Shown here piece after piece: positions 36,301-43,729 of a DNA stretch of 57,941 nucleotides. The position numbers were made by a program, and so were the translations under genes. The notes under the pieces are model-generated. The model saw nothing but the letters and a program-made list of their open reading frames with translations. It did no database searches and had not been told where the DNA came from. Numbering within the stretch: position 1 is the first letter of the stretch; each line of letters opens with the position of its first letter. The stretch comes from Verrucomicrobiota bacterium (lineage in GTDB: Bacteria > Verrucomicrobiota > Lentisphaeria > JABSQK01 > JAJFLO01), in contig JAJFLQ010000025.1 in NCBI GenBank assembly GCA_021772615.1, positions 1 through 57,941 on the forward strand, given 5' to 3'.

Positions 36301-37573
36301 CATACGCGCACTGATGGGACTGCCGATTACTCATTTGAATCTGAAATTCACCGCTGTCACAGATATTCGTCCCCTCGAAGGGATGCCGCTGCAACTGCTG
36401 CATCTACCGGCCAAACAGGACAATGATCCGACACTTGTCCTGGAAACACTGCCGTTGAAAGACGTCCATATTCACGGCATACCGAACAAGAACTATAAAC
36501 TGGTACGCGGCAATGAATCGTGTATCTACCACCTGCACCTCTATGGCTTCGACCACCCTGACGACTATGAACTTAATTTTCTCAGACTGATCGATCTCTC
36601 GAGAACGATTCTTCACCTCCATGGGGCGGCCTTTGATGACCTCGCGGTATTCGGCAGTGTGGCCATAACCCGTTTGGCGCTTATCGATACCGTGATCAAA
36701 GATCTCGCGCCAATGCAGTTCAAGAAGCTGACCTATCTCGATATCAGCGGTAACGATAAAATTCGAGACATCGACGTCATTCAGGACATGCCGTTAAAAC
36801 ATCTTGCACTCGCCAGGACACGTGTGAAAGATGTCGAGGTCCTGCTCGGCAAGGAGCTTGAATACCTTTCGCTTGAAGATACGGAAATAGACAACATCGA
36901 CGTCTTGCGCGGCATGCCGTTGACATTCCTGAACATCAGTGGGACGAAGGTAACGGATTTCAGTGTACTTCGTGGTATGCCGCTCAGCGAATTATACATT
37001 GAACGCATGCCGATAATCGACTTTAGCTTTCTCAAAGGCATGCAGCTGCGCTCACTGCATATGAGCGAAACCTATGCCAGCGATATTCGGGTAATCAACG
37101 GCATGCCTCTAAATGAGCTTGATATCAGCGGCACACGAATATCGAATATCAACATGCTTGAGCGAATGCCGTTAACGTATCTGTCCTTGCGAAACACGCC
37201 GATAAACGACTTGAGCGTACTTAAAGGCATGCCGTTACGCCACCTCGATATCAGCAAAACGGGTATCAAGAACCTTTCGGTACTGGCGGGAATGCCGTTA
37301 AACTACCTCTCCCTTGCTCACACCGACGTCACGGATATCTCACCGCTCGAAGGCATGCCGCTCAAAGAACTCTCACTGCAGGACTGCCGGCTGTTGAAGG
37401 ATGTGTTCCCGTTGTCCAAGTGTAAGAATCTTTATAAGCTCATCCTTCCTGAGCATGTCGAAACTATTCATTTCCTCCAGAAATTCCTTTATCTCGAATA
37501 CCTGGCCTTCGCCGGTGATCTGAATAATCTCTCGCAGACCACAGCACAGTTCTGGAGTCAATTCGACGAATAA
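33386..37573 (+). CDS. Giant transmembrane Ser/Thr kinase with PTIME motifs, coiled coil, TPR and LRRs
   Basis: 1395 aa. The acidic N-terminus (1-220) has six PTI(M/A)E motifs at residues 43, 82, 114, 136, 175 and 211. The kinase domain (about 266-615) has GEGGMGAI-like glycine loop (ERIAEGGMGAI), K295 in VAMK, D398 in HRDLKPEN and DWG (416-418) replacing DFG. About 83 residues separate DWG from APE (499-501). A membrane segment lies at 643-662, then a charged coiled coil (665-803), a TPR-like hairpin (820-872) and about ten 21-residue LRRs of the GMPLxxLxLxxTxIxDxxxL type (about 980-1330). A DWG form is common in planctomycete kinases. The LRR end is predicted to be extracytoplasmic. Confidence 0.85.
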   Translation: MRRNDNDKSSGKIPSSEDPGSLPPDALGSNDFDDDFDDDDYAPTIMESPAGKGTDAPNDAVFDAEPEPEDAEFEDGFDDHSPTIMERPSEGSDDDDADGTDAPDFDDGFDDFSPTIMETPNAAPEEESDEFDDYSPTIMENPGTRPADAGSKDNEADDHDSLNIYDDFDDDDFAPTIMESPAADALGEKASSGSTTNTYEQFEADDDDFAPTIAERPGEKTVAPDSDQGETKTFFSITQHIHPAAKSLFSSAGAEALKDEIEVQKYQIGERIAEGGMGAIISASDLNIRRDVAMKVLLEGKQHSEDNVFRFIEEAQVTGQLEHPSIVPVYELGFNDQGEVFYSMKFVKGVTLKDILKKIRNGDAKTIEENPLPRLLTIYQKICDAMAFAHSKGVIHRDLKPENVMIGGFGEVLVMDWGLAKNIGVDAGDGVSTIRSQVDPKVMRGEGDREAPLDHAVPLANTTDTVTATRGMDSLFTNVDSESMNTMDGAIMGTPNFMAPEQATGQNEKMDARTDIYALGGILYNILTLRVPISGKSLTEMMVNIVRGNIPAPVTFNQPSRKPAGKGGKGGKVIRFLHCPNGKIPDALSAVTMKAMAVKQEERYQTVLELQKDIEAYQGGFATSAEEAGFLKLIYLLIMRHKLVSTILLGSLVVIAAISWVSYREVSERNIKLQSKNKEVEQQNIQLASQKVTLEEQKVTLENRKKDLESTIDKLEAEQRRTESERKAKELERKLKDQEREEKLAQMLAREEERKAKEMERELKEIEREEKLKEREEKLKERELRKKKEELAKQEQEKREEVQKTTAPEFVTKASALAGVMKWDAAMEAADTALDLDEFLSEAWYLKGWLLLGNLEFDEAVTAFERSIEKDPLGLRKLAKKFAAKKKRNFGELGYFDLKGLCKVVRDKNDFVLGDRLYQLTLENERQIIERLNKIKYELKRTNLELNDIHYQYTFSDNTISLDLSNNAGLRNIRALMGLPITHLNLKFTAVTDIRPLEGMPLQLLHLPAKQDNDPTLVLETLPLKDVHIHGIPNKNYKLVRGNESCIYHLHLYGFDHPDDYELNFLRLIDLSRTILHLHGAAFDDLAVFGSVAITRLALIDTVIKDLAPMQFKKLTYLDISGNDKIRDIDVIQDMPLKHLALARTRVKDVEVLLGKELEYLSLEDTEIDNIDVLRGMPLTFLNISGTKVTDFSVLRGMPLSELYIERMPIIDFSFLKGMQLRSLHMSETYASDIRVINGMPLNELDISGTRISNINMLERMPLTYLSLRNTPINDLSVLKGMPLRHLDISKTGIKNLSVLAGMPLNYLSLAHTDVTDISPLEGMPLKELSLQDCRLLKDVFPLSKCKNLYKLILPEHVETIHFLQKFLYLEYLAFAGDLNNLSQTTAQFWSQFDE
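36946..37365 (+). repeat. 63-bp coding repeats encoding 21-residue LRRs
   Basis: Within the kinase gene, at least seven consecutive 63-bp units each encode a 21-residue leucine-rich repeat beginning (G/R)M(P/Q)L. Most units share a GGCATGCCG-like nucleotide core at the GMP codons. Further more divergent repeats lie upstream from about 36280. Confidence 0.7.
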
Positions 37574-37631
37574 TAGTGGTATTTCGCCGGCGATCACCCA
37601 TGGCCGGCCGGAATAATCCGGGATTGATACC

Positions 37632-37958
37632 GTGCAGACCACTTACCGAAACGATGTCTATCGCAAAGTGTCTCAAATTCCTACAGGCACAGTCGCGACA
37701 TACGGCCAGATTGCGGAGGCCGTTAGCCGCTGTACCGCACGAATGGTAGGCTATGCGCTGGCGGGCCTGTCTGATTCAGATTCCATTCCATGGCACAGAG
37801 TCGTGAATCATGACGGAAGAATTAGCAGGCGCGGTGACGGCGACGGTCATGCCGTTCAGCGTAGATTACTTGAATGTGAAGGGGTAACATTCGACGACTC
37901 CGAACGAATTGACTTGGAACTCTATCGCTGGCATGATGTCACAAGTGGATGCCGTTGA
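37632..37958 (+). CDS. Alkyltransferase-like protein (ATL)
   Basis: 108 aa from a GTG start. It matches the DNA-binding domain of O6-alkylguanine-DNA alkyltransferase: VYRKVSQIPTGTVATYGQIAEAV, RMVGYALAG and the active-site segment IPWHRVVNHDGRIS. The reactive Cys of PCHRV is replaced by Trp, which defines ATL proteins (YbaZ/Atl1). These bind O6-alkylguanine without repairing it and flag it for nucleotide excision repair. Length is as expected. It lies 58 nt after the LRR kinase. Confidence 0.88.
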   Translation: MQTTYRNDVYRKVSQIPTGTVATYGQIAEAVSRCTARMVGYALAGLSDSDSIPWHRVVNHDGRISRRGDGDGHAVQRRLLECEGVTFDDSERIDLELYRWHDVTSGCR

Positions 37959-37997
37959 ACGATAACTACTACTACTTAATTAATGGAGACAAACACA

Positions 37998-38867
37998 ATG
38001 AAACGTACCGCATTATCCGCTTTTGCACTATCGATCTTCGTCTGGTCCTGTACCATGTTCGCACAAGACCATGTCGAAAAAAAGCCTGTTGAGGGATCGA
38101 ATGAGCAATCGACACCCGCCGGCCCTACAACCGACACCAAGAGATCCAGTGGTGTGGGGACTATGACTGATGAGCAGCGCGAAGCCCTCGGCGCACACCG
38201 CGACGCCATCCGCACGAAGCACGACCAGCTCAATGCACTCCTCACCAATGAGAGCGCTGAATACGCCGAATTGAGCGCGAAAAAGAGTAAGACACGGGAT
38301 GAACGTCGCCGCCTTATCGAGATCCGCCGGCAGTTGATGCAGGAGTCCGACGAAGTTAAGGCTGTGATCAACGATATGGAAGCTCTCGGGAAGAAATTCC
38401 GCGAAAGTAATCCTCAACTCGGGGCGGCCTACCGTGCCCAGGGTCGACAGGTCCGTGAGAATAGAAAAAGCATGCGCCATGAGATCGACAAGATTCTGGC
38501 TGAGGAATCACCAGAGTTCGCAGCGTTGCTGAGCAAGGAAGACAAGACAGCTGAGGATGAAAAGCAGCTCCGTGTCCTGCGCCGCCAACTGATGAAGTCG
38601 GGAAATGCGATGACCAAGATACGTCAACAACGTATTCAGGCGGCACGTGAAGCAAAAGGAGCGACTGGAGATCCTGCGGCGAAAGCAGAGGCCGCAGTCG
38701 CAGAGGCCGCGATGAAGGTGCAAGCTGCAGCTACAGACACCGTTACTAAAATGGAAGCCGCAACGGCATCGCCGGTAAAAAAAGCTGCGGCACCGACCGA
38801 AGCGCTAAGCCAGCAACCGACTCCCGGCACGACCGTCGATACTGCGCCACCGGCGCCCGGAAAGTAA
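37998..38867 (+). CDS. Exported helical protein with an 85-residue internal duplication
   Basis: 289 aa from ATG 37998, with GGAGA upstream. The signal peptide is about MKRTALSAFALSIFVWSCTM, cleaved near A22; VWSC is a poor lipobox. The middle is charged and helical with an exact 85-residue offset repeat: ESAEYAEL (85-92) and RRQLM (110-114) recur as ESPEFAAL (170-177) and RRQLM (195-199). The C-terminal 70 residues are Ala/Pro/Thr-rich. I do not recognise the family; the helical periplasmic style recalls Spy/LTXXQ or Skp-like chaperones, which is only an analogy. Confidence 0.6.
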   Translation: MKRTALSAFALSIFVWSCTMFAQDHVEKKPVEGSNEQSTPAGPTTDTKRSSGVGTMTDEQREALGAHRDAIRTKHDQLNALLTNESAEYAELSAKKSKTRDERRRLIEIRRQLMQESDEVKAVINDMEALGKKFRESNPQLGAAYRAQGRQVRENRKSMRHEIDKILAEESPEFAALLSKEDKTAEDEKQLRVLRRQLMKSGNAMTKIRQQRIQAAREAKGATGDPAAKAEAAVAEAAMKVQAAATDTVTKMEAATASPVKKAAAPTEALSQQPTPGTTVDTAPPAPGK

Positions 38868-38877
38868 CGGCTCGGTC

Positions 38878-39558
38878 CTATAATGGCTTCTTCAGAGGCC
38901 GGATTTCGAGACGGCTGATGCAGTTATGCGCGGCAGTCTGCAAGACATCTACGCACGCTTGGCCGACCTCTTCTGCAGTGACTTTCCAACTGTCGCCGTC
39001 TCCCCGGCTGTTCACGGATCCGGGAAAGATCGTCGTAACCTTAATACCGAAATTTCTGACCTCGTGGAACAGCGATTCGGAAAATCCGGTTACGGCATAT
39101 TTGGATGCAGCGTAGCCGCTGCCTCCGGCCAGCGGCAATCTGCCCGAGATCGATGATACGTTTATGATGTGTCCCCGGCCCCGATTCCGCATCAATGGCA
39201 ATACCGTGCGGGTAACATAAAAGAGGCCGTTGACATTCGTATTGATCATAGCCTCCCATTCCGCGACGGATAAATCGAAAATATCTTTGCGAATGATCAA
39301 TCCGGCATTGTTGACCAACGCCTCGATCCCGCCGAGGGTCTCACAAAGTTCCGCGACTGATTCTGTCACTGCTGTGGCGTCGCGGATATCGCAGACGCTA
39401 TAGGCGCAGACACCCTCACTAGCAGCGATCGCATCGGCCACTTCCCGCAGATGTGGCTCCGAGCGTCCCAATAACCCGACTGCATGCCGATTGGCCGCGA
39501 GCACAGTGCTAATGCCGCGGCCGATGCCGCGGCCGGCGCCTGTTATAAGAACGTTCAA
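38878..39558 (-). CDS. Short-chain dehydrogenase/reductase
   Basis: 226 aa from a TTG start 2 nt after the cysS stop. Classical SDR features: TGAGRGIGRG nucleotide motif near the N-terminus, NNAGLI, the serine in INVSSISGR, and catalytic YAASK. The early motif and charged residues fit NADP(H). The substrate is unknown; the closest style is FabG-like oxidoreductases. It is coupled to cysS by position only. Confidence 0.85.
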   Translation of the reverse strand: MNVLITGAGRGIGRGISTVLAANRHAVGLLGRSEPHLREVADAIAASEGVCAYSVCDIRDATAVTESVAELCETLGGIEALVNNAGLIIRKDIFDLSVAEWEAMINTNVNGLFYVTRTVLPLMRNRGRGHIINVSSISGRLPLAGGSGYAASKYAVTGFSESLFHEVRNFGIKVTTIFPGSVNSRGDGDSWKVTAEEVGQACVDVLQTAAHNCISRLEIRPLKKPL

Positions 39559-39560
39559 CG

Positions 39561-40979
39561 TTATGACCGCGAGACACGCACGAGACGGGTACCTTTGGGC
39601 GTATCGTCAATCCGCCACCCGGCAGCATGTATGTCATCGCGCAGTGAATCGGCACGATCGAAGTCACGCAACCTTCTCGCGGCCAACCGTTCGTCGGCCA
39701 GCGCCTGAATAGCCGCCGGCACCGACGGTTCGGCAGATCCAAGGTGGATCACACCGAATACCCGATCGACCTCGCGACAGAAATTCAGCAGCAAGTCAAT
39801 CGCATTCCCGCCGAGGCCCGCTTCGTCGACAGCCTTGTTCACGCGATGCATAAAATCAAAATATGCGGCGATCGCTGCCGACATGTTCAAGTCGTCTTCC
39901 AACCCCTTCCGAAAGGCCAGACGGGATACCTCAACAACGTCGGTTGCCAAATCAAGCCCCGCATCACCCTCGGCGGACAACTCCTTCAATCGCACCACGA
40001 AGTCGTCGATACGACGTAGTACACTTCGGGCGGCTGACAACCCTTCCAGAGTAAAGTTCAAATGCTGCCGATAGTGCGCGCTCATTAGGAGCCATCGGAT
40101 TTCGCGGCCATCGAAGCCCTTTTTGATGAGATCCCTGAGTGTATAGAAATTACCGGCAGACTTTGACATCTTCTCATTGTTCACAAGGAGATGAGCGCAA
40201 TGGAGCCAATAATTTACAAATTTTTCACCGGTTGCGGCCTCACACTGGGCGATCTCGTCTTCGTGATGCGGAAACAGGTTATCGACTCCGCCTGTGTGTA
40301 TGTCGAAGTGATTGCCCAAATACTTCACGCTCATTGCGGAACATTCGATATGCCAACCCGGTCGACCACGTCCCCACGGGCTGTCCCAGTAGACATCACC
40401 ATCGTCGTCATCCCAATGTTTCCACAACGCGAAGTCGGCAACCGACTCCTTGCCGTATTCGTCCGCCTTTATTCGAACGCCGGATCGTTGTTGGGAAAGA
40501 TCAATACGCGCCAGCTTGCCATAGTCCGGATAGCGCTCGATCGAAAAATATACAGACTTATCGTCGCCAACATAGGCGTACCCTTTATCCAGCAACGTAT
40601 CGATCATTGCGATCATTTCCGGCACGTGATCGGTTGCGGCCGGGTAGTGCTCGGCCTTCTCAATGTTCAACGTATCGAGATCCTCAAAAAATGCTTTCGT
40701 GAATGTCCGGGTGTATGTTGCCAGATCCATGTCGGCCGCGCGAGAGTCACGTATGGTCTTGTCGTCTACGTCGGTCAGGTTCATAACCTGCCTAACGGTA
40801 TAACCGCAATATGCCAGCGTTCGACGCAGAATGTCTTCGAACATATACGCACGAAAGTTGCCGATATGAGCGTAGTTGTAAACAGTTGGGCCACAAGTAT
40901 AAAGATCCGTCACGCCGGGCCGGATGGATTGATAGGTCTCAAGTTTTCGTGACAGTGTATTGTAGAATTTCAGCGCCAT
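39561..40979 (-). CDS. cysS: Cysteinyl-tRNA synthetase
   Basis: 472 aa from ATG 40979 (MALKFYNTLSRKLE); the frame is open 13 codons further upstream. It has the class I signatures CGPTVYNYAHIGNFRAY (HIGH region and zinc-ligand Cys), GWHIECSAMS, the GGVDNLFPHHEDEIAQ motif, and KMSKSAGNF. The DALR anticodon-binding domain lies toward the C-terminus. Normal length. No strong Shine-Dalgarno precedes the start. Confidence 0.94.
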   Translation of the reverse strand: MALKFYNTLSRKLETYQSIRPGVTDLYTCGPTVYNYAHIGNFRAYMFEDILRRTLAYCGYTVRQVMNLTDVDDKTIRDSRAADMDLATYTRTFTKAFFEDLDTLNIEKAEHYPAATDHVPEMIAMIDTLLDKGYAYVGDDKSVYFSIERYPDYGKLARIDLSQQRSGVRIKADEYGKESVADFALWKHWDDDDGDVYWDSPWGRGRPGWHIECSAMSVKYLGNHFDIHTGGVDNLFPHHEDEIAQCEAATGEKFVNYWLHCAHLLVNNEKMSKSAGNFYTLRDLIKKGFDGREIRWLLMSAHYRQHLNFTLEGLSAARSVLRRIDDFVVRLKELSAEGDAGLDLATDVVEVSRLAFRKGLEDDLNMSAAIAAYFDFMHRVNKAVDEAGLGGNAIDLLLNFCREVDRVFGVIHLGSAEPSVPAAIQALADERLAARRLRDFDRADSLRDDIHAAGWRIDDTPKGTRLVRVSRS

Positions 40980-41195
40980 GGTTTGTTCGCACCGTGTGGT
41001 TTCATTGTGATGCAGCAAGGTGGTGGCCGACGGTTAACCTACATGATGAGTTGCGGCAGTCAATCACGATTTGAAGACGCAGGCTCCACAATGCTGTGTA
41101 GCGTTTACAATACCGAATTTTCGATTACATTCCATGTTGCGCCGTTCATATCAGGTCCAGCGGCCACTCTACCATCTTTGTCAGGATTCACGTGC

Positions 41196-42032
41196 ATGGA
41201 ACACCAACTCTGCTTTGATCTGGACTTTTCGCCGCGCTCGACGCCGTATCGCCGTGCGGAAACGGTAATTAAGCGGTCGGCACTGGTGCAGACGGCTCTT
41301 CTGTGGCTCACCCGGCAGGGAGTGGCAGGTCTGTGCACGGATGTACCGACGCGCCTGCGGCGATACAAGGCGAATGTAGCTGCATTCTGGAACACGGCCG
41401 TCTCAAACCCTTCGCCTAACGGTCCGTCCAAACGTTACGTGCCCTGCGAGACTGTACTCGTAGAATGCAGGCGCAGTCGCGAACAATGCTGGCCGGACAC
41501 GGCCAAGTCCAACATTCTGCTGCCGCAGATGCTGGAGCTAAAGTCGCGTCGTGCTGAAATGGAATGTGAGATCCGCGTCTGTGAACCTGGCCTGCAGGAC
41601 GCTTCAGTCCTGTTCGAGGAATACAGTGAATGGCACTACGATAAATCCGATAATCCGGCGTATCAGAAACTACGTCGACAAATCACGAAGATCGAGGCCG
41701 CGTTATACAAGGGATCGCGCTTCGAAGCCCTGCGAAAAGCGAATGTGGCGGATTCTCTTTATCTCGCCGTTCCGGAGCGCACGGTGCATCCGCATGAGTT
41801 GGCCGAAGGTTGGGGGTTGTTATGGATTTCGGAAAACCAGAAACTTCGTGTGATCGCCGAGGCGGAACGCCGCGTTTGCACGGACGAAAACCGCTTTCAT
41901 CTGGTACAGAACATAGCGGCAATGGCACAGCGACACGTCCTTTTTAGCCACGGCGTATACAATCAGGCAGAGGACTACTACATCGCCCGGCAGCCGCGAC
42001 GCCGACGTCGACCACCGCAAGCAGAAAAATGA
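41196..42032 (+). CDS. MmcB/DUF1052-like protein with a PD-(D/E)XK nuclease-like fold
   Basis: 278 aa from ATG 41196 with CAGGA upstream; an earlier in-frame start at 40983 would add unlikely sequence. The layout follows the MmcB pattern: RRYKANVAAFW (residues 55-65), ETVLVECRRSREQCWPD (85-101), and ADSLYLAVP followed by EGWGLLWI (186-211). In active relatives the first site is an Asp and the second E-x-K; here they are N60 and E90-C-R92. It may be catalytically impaired. The C-terminus is basic. Divergent from cysS. Recognition is by eye and uncertain. Confidence 0.45.
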   Translation: MEHQLCFDLDFSPRSTPYRRAETVIKRSALVQTALLWLTRQGVAGLCTDVPTRLRRYKANVAAFWNTAVSNPSPNGPSKRYVPCETVLVECRRSREQCWPDTAKSNILLPQMLELKSRRAEMECEIRVCEPGLQDASVLFEEYSEWHYDKSDNPAYQKLRRQITKIEAALYKGSRFEALRKANVADSLYLAVPERTVHPHELAEGWGLLWISENQKLRVIAEAERRVCTDENRFHLVQNIAAMAQRHVLFSHGVYNQAEDYYIARQPRRRRRPPQAEK

Positions 42033-42054
42033 TCGAAATGCCCGGCAGCGCTGT

Positions 42055-42082
42055 TTGAAAACCTCGGCTGCCCGAGTATACT
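42055..42082 (+). promoter_or_regulatory. Sigma70-type promoter for tRNA-Val
   Basis: TTGAAA (42055-42060), a 16-nt spacer and TATACT (42077-42082), ending 54 nt before the mature tRNA. Its position directly after the preceding gene stop supports an independent tRNA promoter. Confidence 0.45.
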
Positions 42083-42136
42083 AGCCTAGAACTTTTCGAT
42101 CTACCGAAATTTCCCATGCTTCACTTTCCCACTTTG

Positions 42137-42213
42137 GGGCGATTAGCTCAGTTGGCTAGAGCACTTGCTCGACACGCAAGGGGTCACTGGTTCGAGTCCA
42201 GTATCGCCCACCA
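42137..42213 (+). tRNA. tRNA-Val (GAC anticodon) with C33
   Basis: 77 nt with encoded CCA. The acceptor stem GGGCGAT/ATCGCCC pairs fully. The D stem is GCTC/GAGC, the anticodon stem CTTGC/GCAAG with loop TCGACAC, the variable loop GGGTC, and the T stem ACTGG/CCAGT with loop TTCGAGT. Loop positions 34-36 read GAC, so the amino acid is valine. Position 33 is C (42170) where U is almost universal. All stems are intact, so the gene is otherwise normal. Confidence 0.9.
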
Positions 42214-42288
42214 TTCTTTCTTCCCGTCCGCCATATTTATCCACGCGAATTCCTGAAGTCACACGCCGTTGCAGGCAAAATACGTCTC

Positions 42289-43044
42289 ATGATGACAATA
42301 AAGGAACAGGAAATACAAACGCAAAACCGTGTGGCATCGTATTACGAGGACGTTCGATATAAAATGCCGTGGTCCAGGACGTATCACGATTGGCTTTTTT
42401 CCCATCTTATATCACTGGTTCGTCCGACAGGCAAAATTCTCGACGCCGGATGTGGCACCGGCTTGCTGGCTGAGTATCTTCCGACGCGGGAAATTTGGGG
42501 AATCGATATTTCCAAAGAAATGGTCGCATGGGCGCAGAATCGCTTACCCCATGCGCAGGTGGGAGATGTAGAAGATCTGCCTTATGACGACAATTTCTTT
42601 GATACAGTCTTTGCCAGATCCATTATTCACCATCTGGAACAACCCGAAAAAGGCGTTGAGGAACTGGTACGCGTGCTGAAACCCGGTGGTCGAATAATTT
42701 TTCTCGATACAAGAGATGCGAATCCATTCTCAAAAGTATGCAGGAAGACGATGAATGCAGGCGAACACTTTTCCGAAATTCACAAGAACATGGAAGAGAA
42801 CGCCTACATTGCGATGCTCGAACGGCACATATCCATAACCAACAAGCAATGCATCGGCTATATAGGATACACGTTGCTTGGGTTTCCGGACGTATTTAAT
42901 GGCTACCGCTATGTCCCATTTAAATTCGCACTCACGCCGGCGCTGATGTGGGTCGATCGCGTGTGGGCGCGAACGCCAGTATTGAATAAACTCGGATTGG
43001 GCATTGTCGCAGTCGGCGAGAAACGCCCGCCTTTCACAAATTGA
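42289..43044 (+). CDS. Class I SAM-dependent methyltransferase
   Basis: 251 aa. Motif I is LDAGCGTGLLAEYLP (near residue 51), then GIDISKEMVAWA, the VGDVEDLPYDDNFFD acidic loop and LKPGGRIIFLD. It is a UbiE/Methyltransf_11-type enzyme; the substrate is unknown. The C-terminal 90 residues are hydrophobic-aromatic and could bind a lipid or the membrane surface. It starts 75 nt after tRNA-Val and overlaps the convergent shikimate-kinase-like gene by 11 nt. Confidence 0.85.
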   Translation: MMTIKEQEIQTQNRVASYYEDVRYKMPWSRTYHDWLFSHLISLVRPTGKILDAGCGTGLLAEYLPTREIWGIDISKEMVAWAQNRLPHAQVGDVEDLPYDDNFFDTVFARSIIHHLEQPEKGVEELVRVLKPGGRIIFLDTRDANPFSKVCRKTMNAGEHFSEIHKNMEENAYIAMLERHISITNKQCIGYIGYTLLGFPDVFNGYRYVPFKFALTPALMWVDRVWARTPVLNKLGLGIVAVGEKRPPFTN

Positions 43045-43600
43045 CGGTTCGGATGATCTCGCCGGCCAGCGAGGACAATTTCCGGTTGTCGCCGCGAATG
43101 ACGAAATCCGCACGGCAATAACCGGGCAGTCGCAGGTCTAACAGCCGGCGTATTGATTCCAGATCATCGGGCGGCATCATTATGAGTTGCGGATACTTTG
43201 CCGGCCGCTTCAACAACTCCGCCCGGATGCCGGCCAACAAACTTTCGAGACTGCGTTCAATATAGACCAGTATGGATTCGCTATTCACCTCGTCCTGATT
43301 GACCGGATCCAGCAAGATCCCGTCACCGAGCGCGATAATGCCGGGCGGCACGGATTGCAGGGCCTTGCTGAGGATAGCTTTTTCCTGGTCACGGACCCAA
43401 AATTCACCGGCCTCAAGGTACGAATGCGCGAGGCTGCGCCCTGCCATGTGTTCGATATGCCGGTCGATATCAAAAAGCGGCAGTCCCGTCATCTGCGAAA
43501 CCAGTGAGGCAAGCTGGTGCGTCCCGGCACCCATGAACCCGATGAGGCAGATCGGTACAGCGGGAATCTTTCGTGGGGCGTAGTCGTAGTATCCATCCAT
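43034..43600 (-). CDS. Shikimate-kinase-like protein with a degenerate P-loop
   Basis: 188 aa. The fold signature of shikimate kinase is clear: LIGFMGAG (19-26), FDIDRHIEHMAGRS (43-56) with D44/D46, WVRDQE with R70, a GDG version (92-94) of the GGG shikimate loop, and a lid-like KRPAKYP (131-137). The P-loop, normally GxxGxGK(S/T), reads GFMGAGTHQ, so the lysine is T27 and the next residue H28. ATP binding should be poor, suggesting a regulatory or inactive paralogue. It is 129 nt after mutL on the same strand. Confidence 0.7.
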   Translation of the reverse strand: MDGYYDYAPRKIPAVPICLIGFMGAGTHQLASLVSQMTGLPLFDIDRHIEHMAGRSLAHSYLEAGEFWVRDQEKAILSKALQSVPPGIIALGDGILLDPVNQDEVNSESILVYIERSLESLLAGIRAELLKRPAKYPQLIMMPPDDLESIRRLLDLRLPGYCRADFVIRGDNRKLSSLAGEIIRTVNL

Positions 43601-43729
43601 CTTAAAGTGCGTTGCTACAAACGGTGACCGGAATTCGCGATATTGGTGCTTCGATATCGTGGTTTGTTAGGTATTTAGCTCCTGTGATTTGGACGTTCTT
43701 GTTCGAATCGCTTTTCGAACTTGGTCCAC

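Noticed and set aside
40983..41195. N-terminal extension of the MmcB-like gene
   Set aside because: The extra 71 residues look non-protein-like, and ATG 41196 has a reasonable ribosome-binding site.
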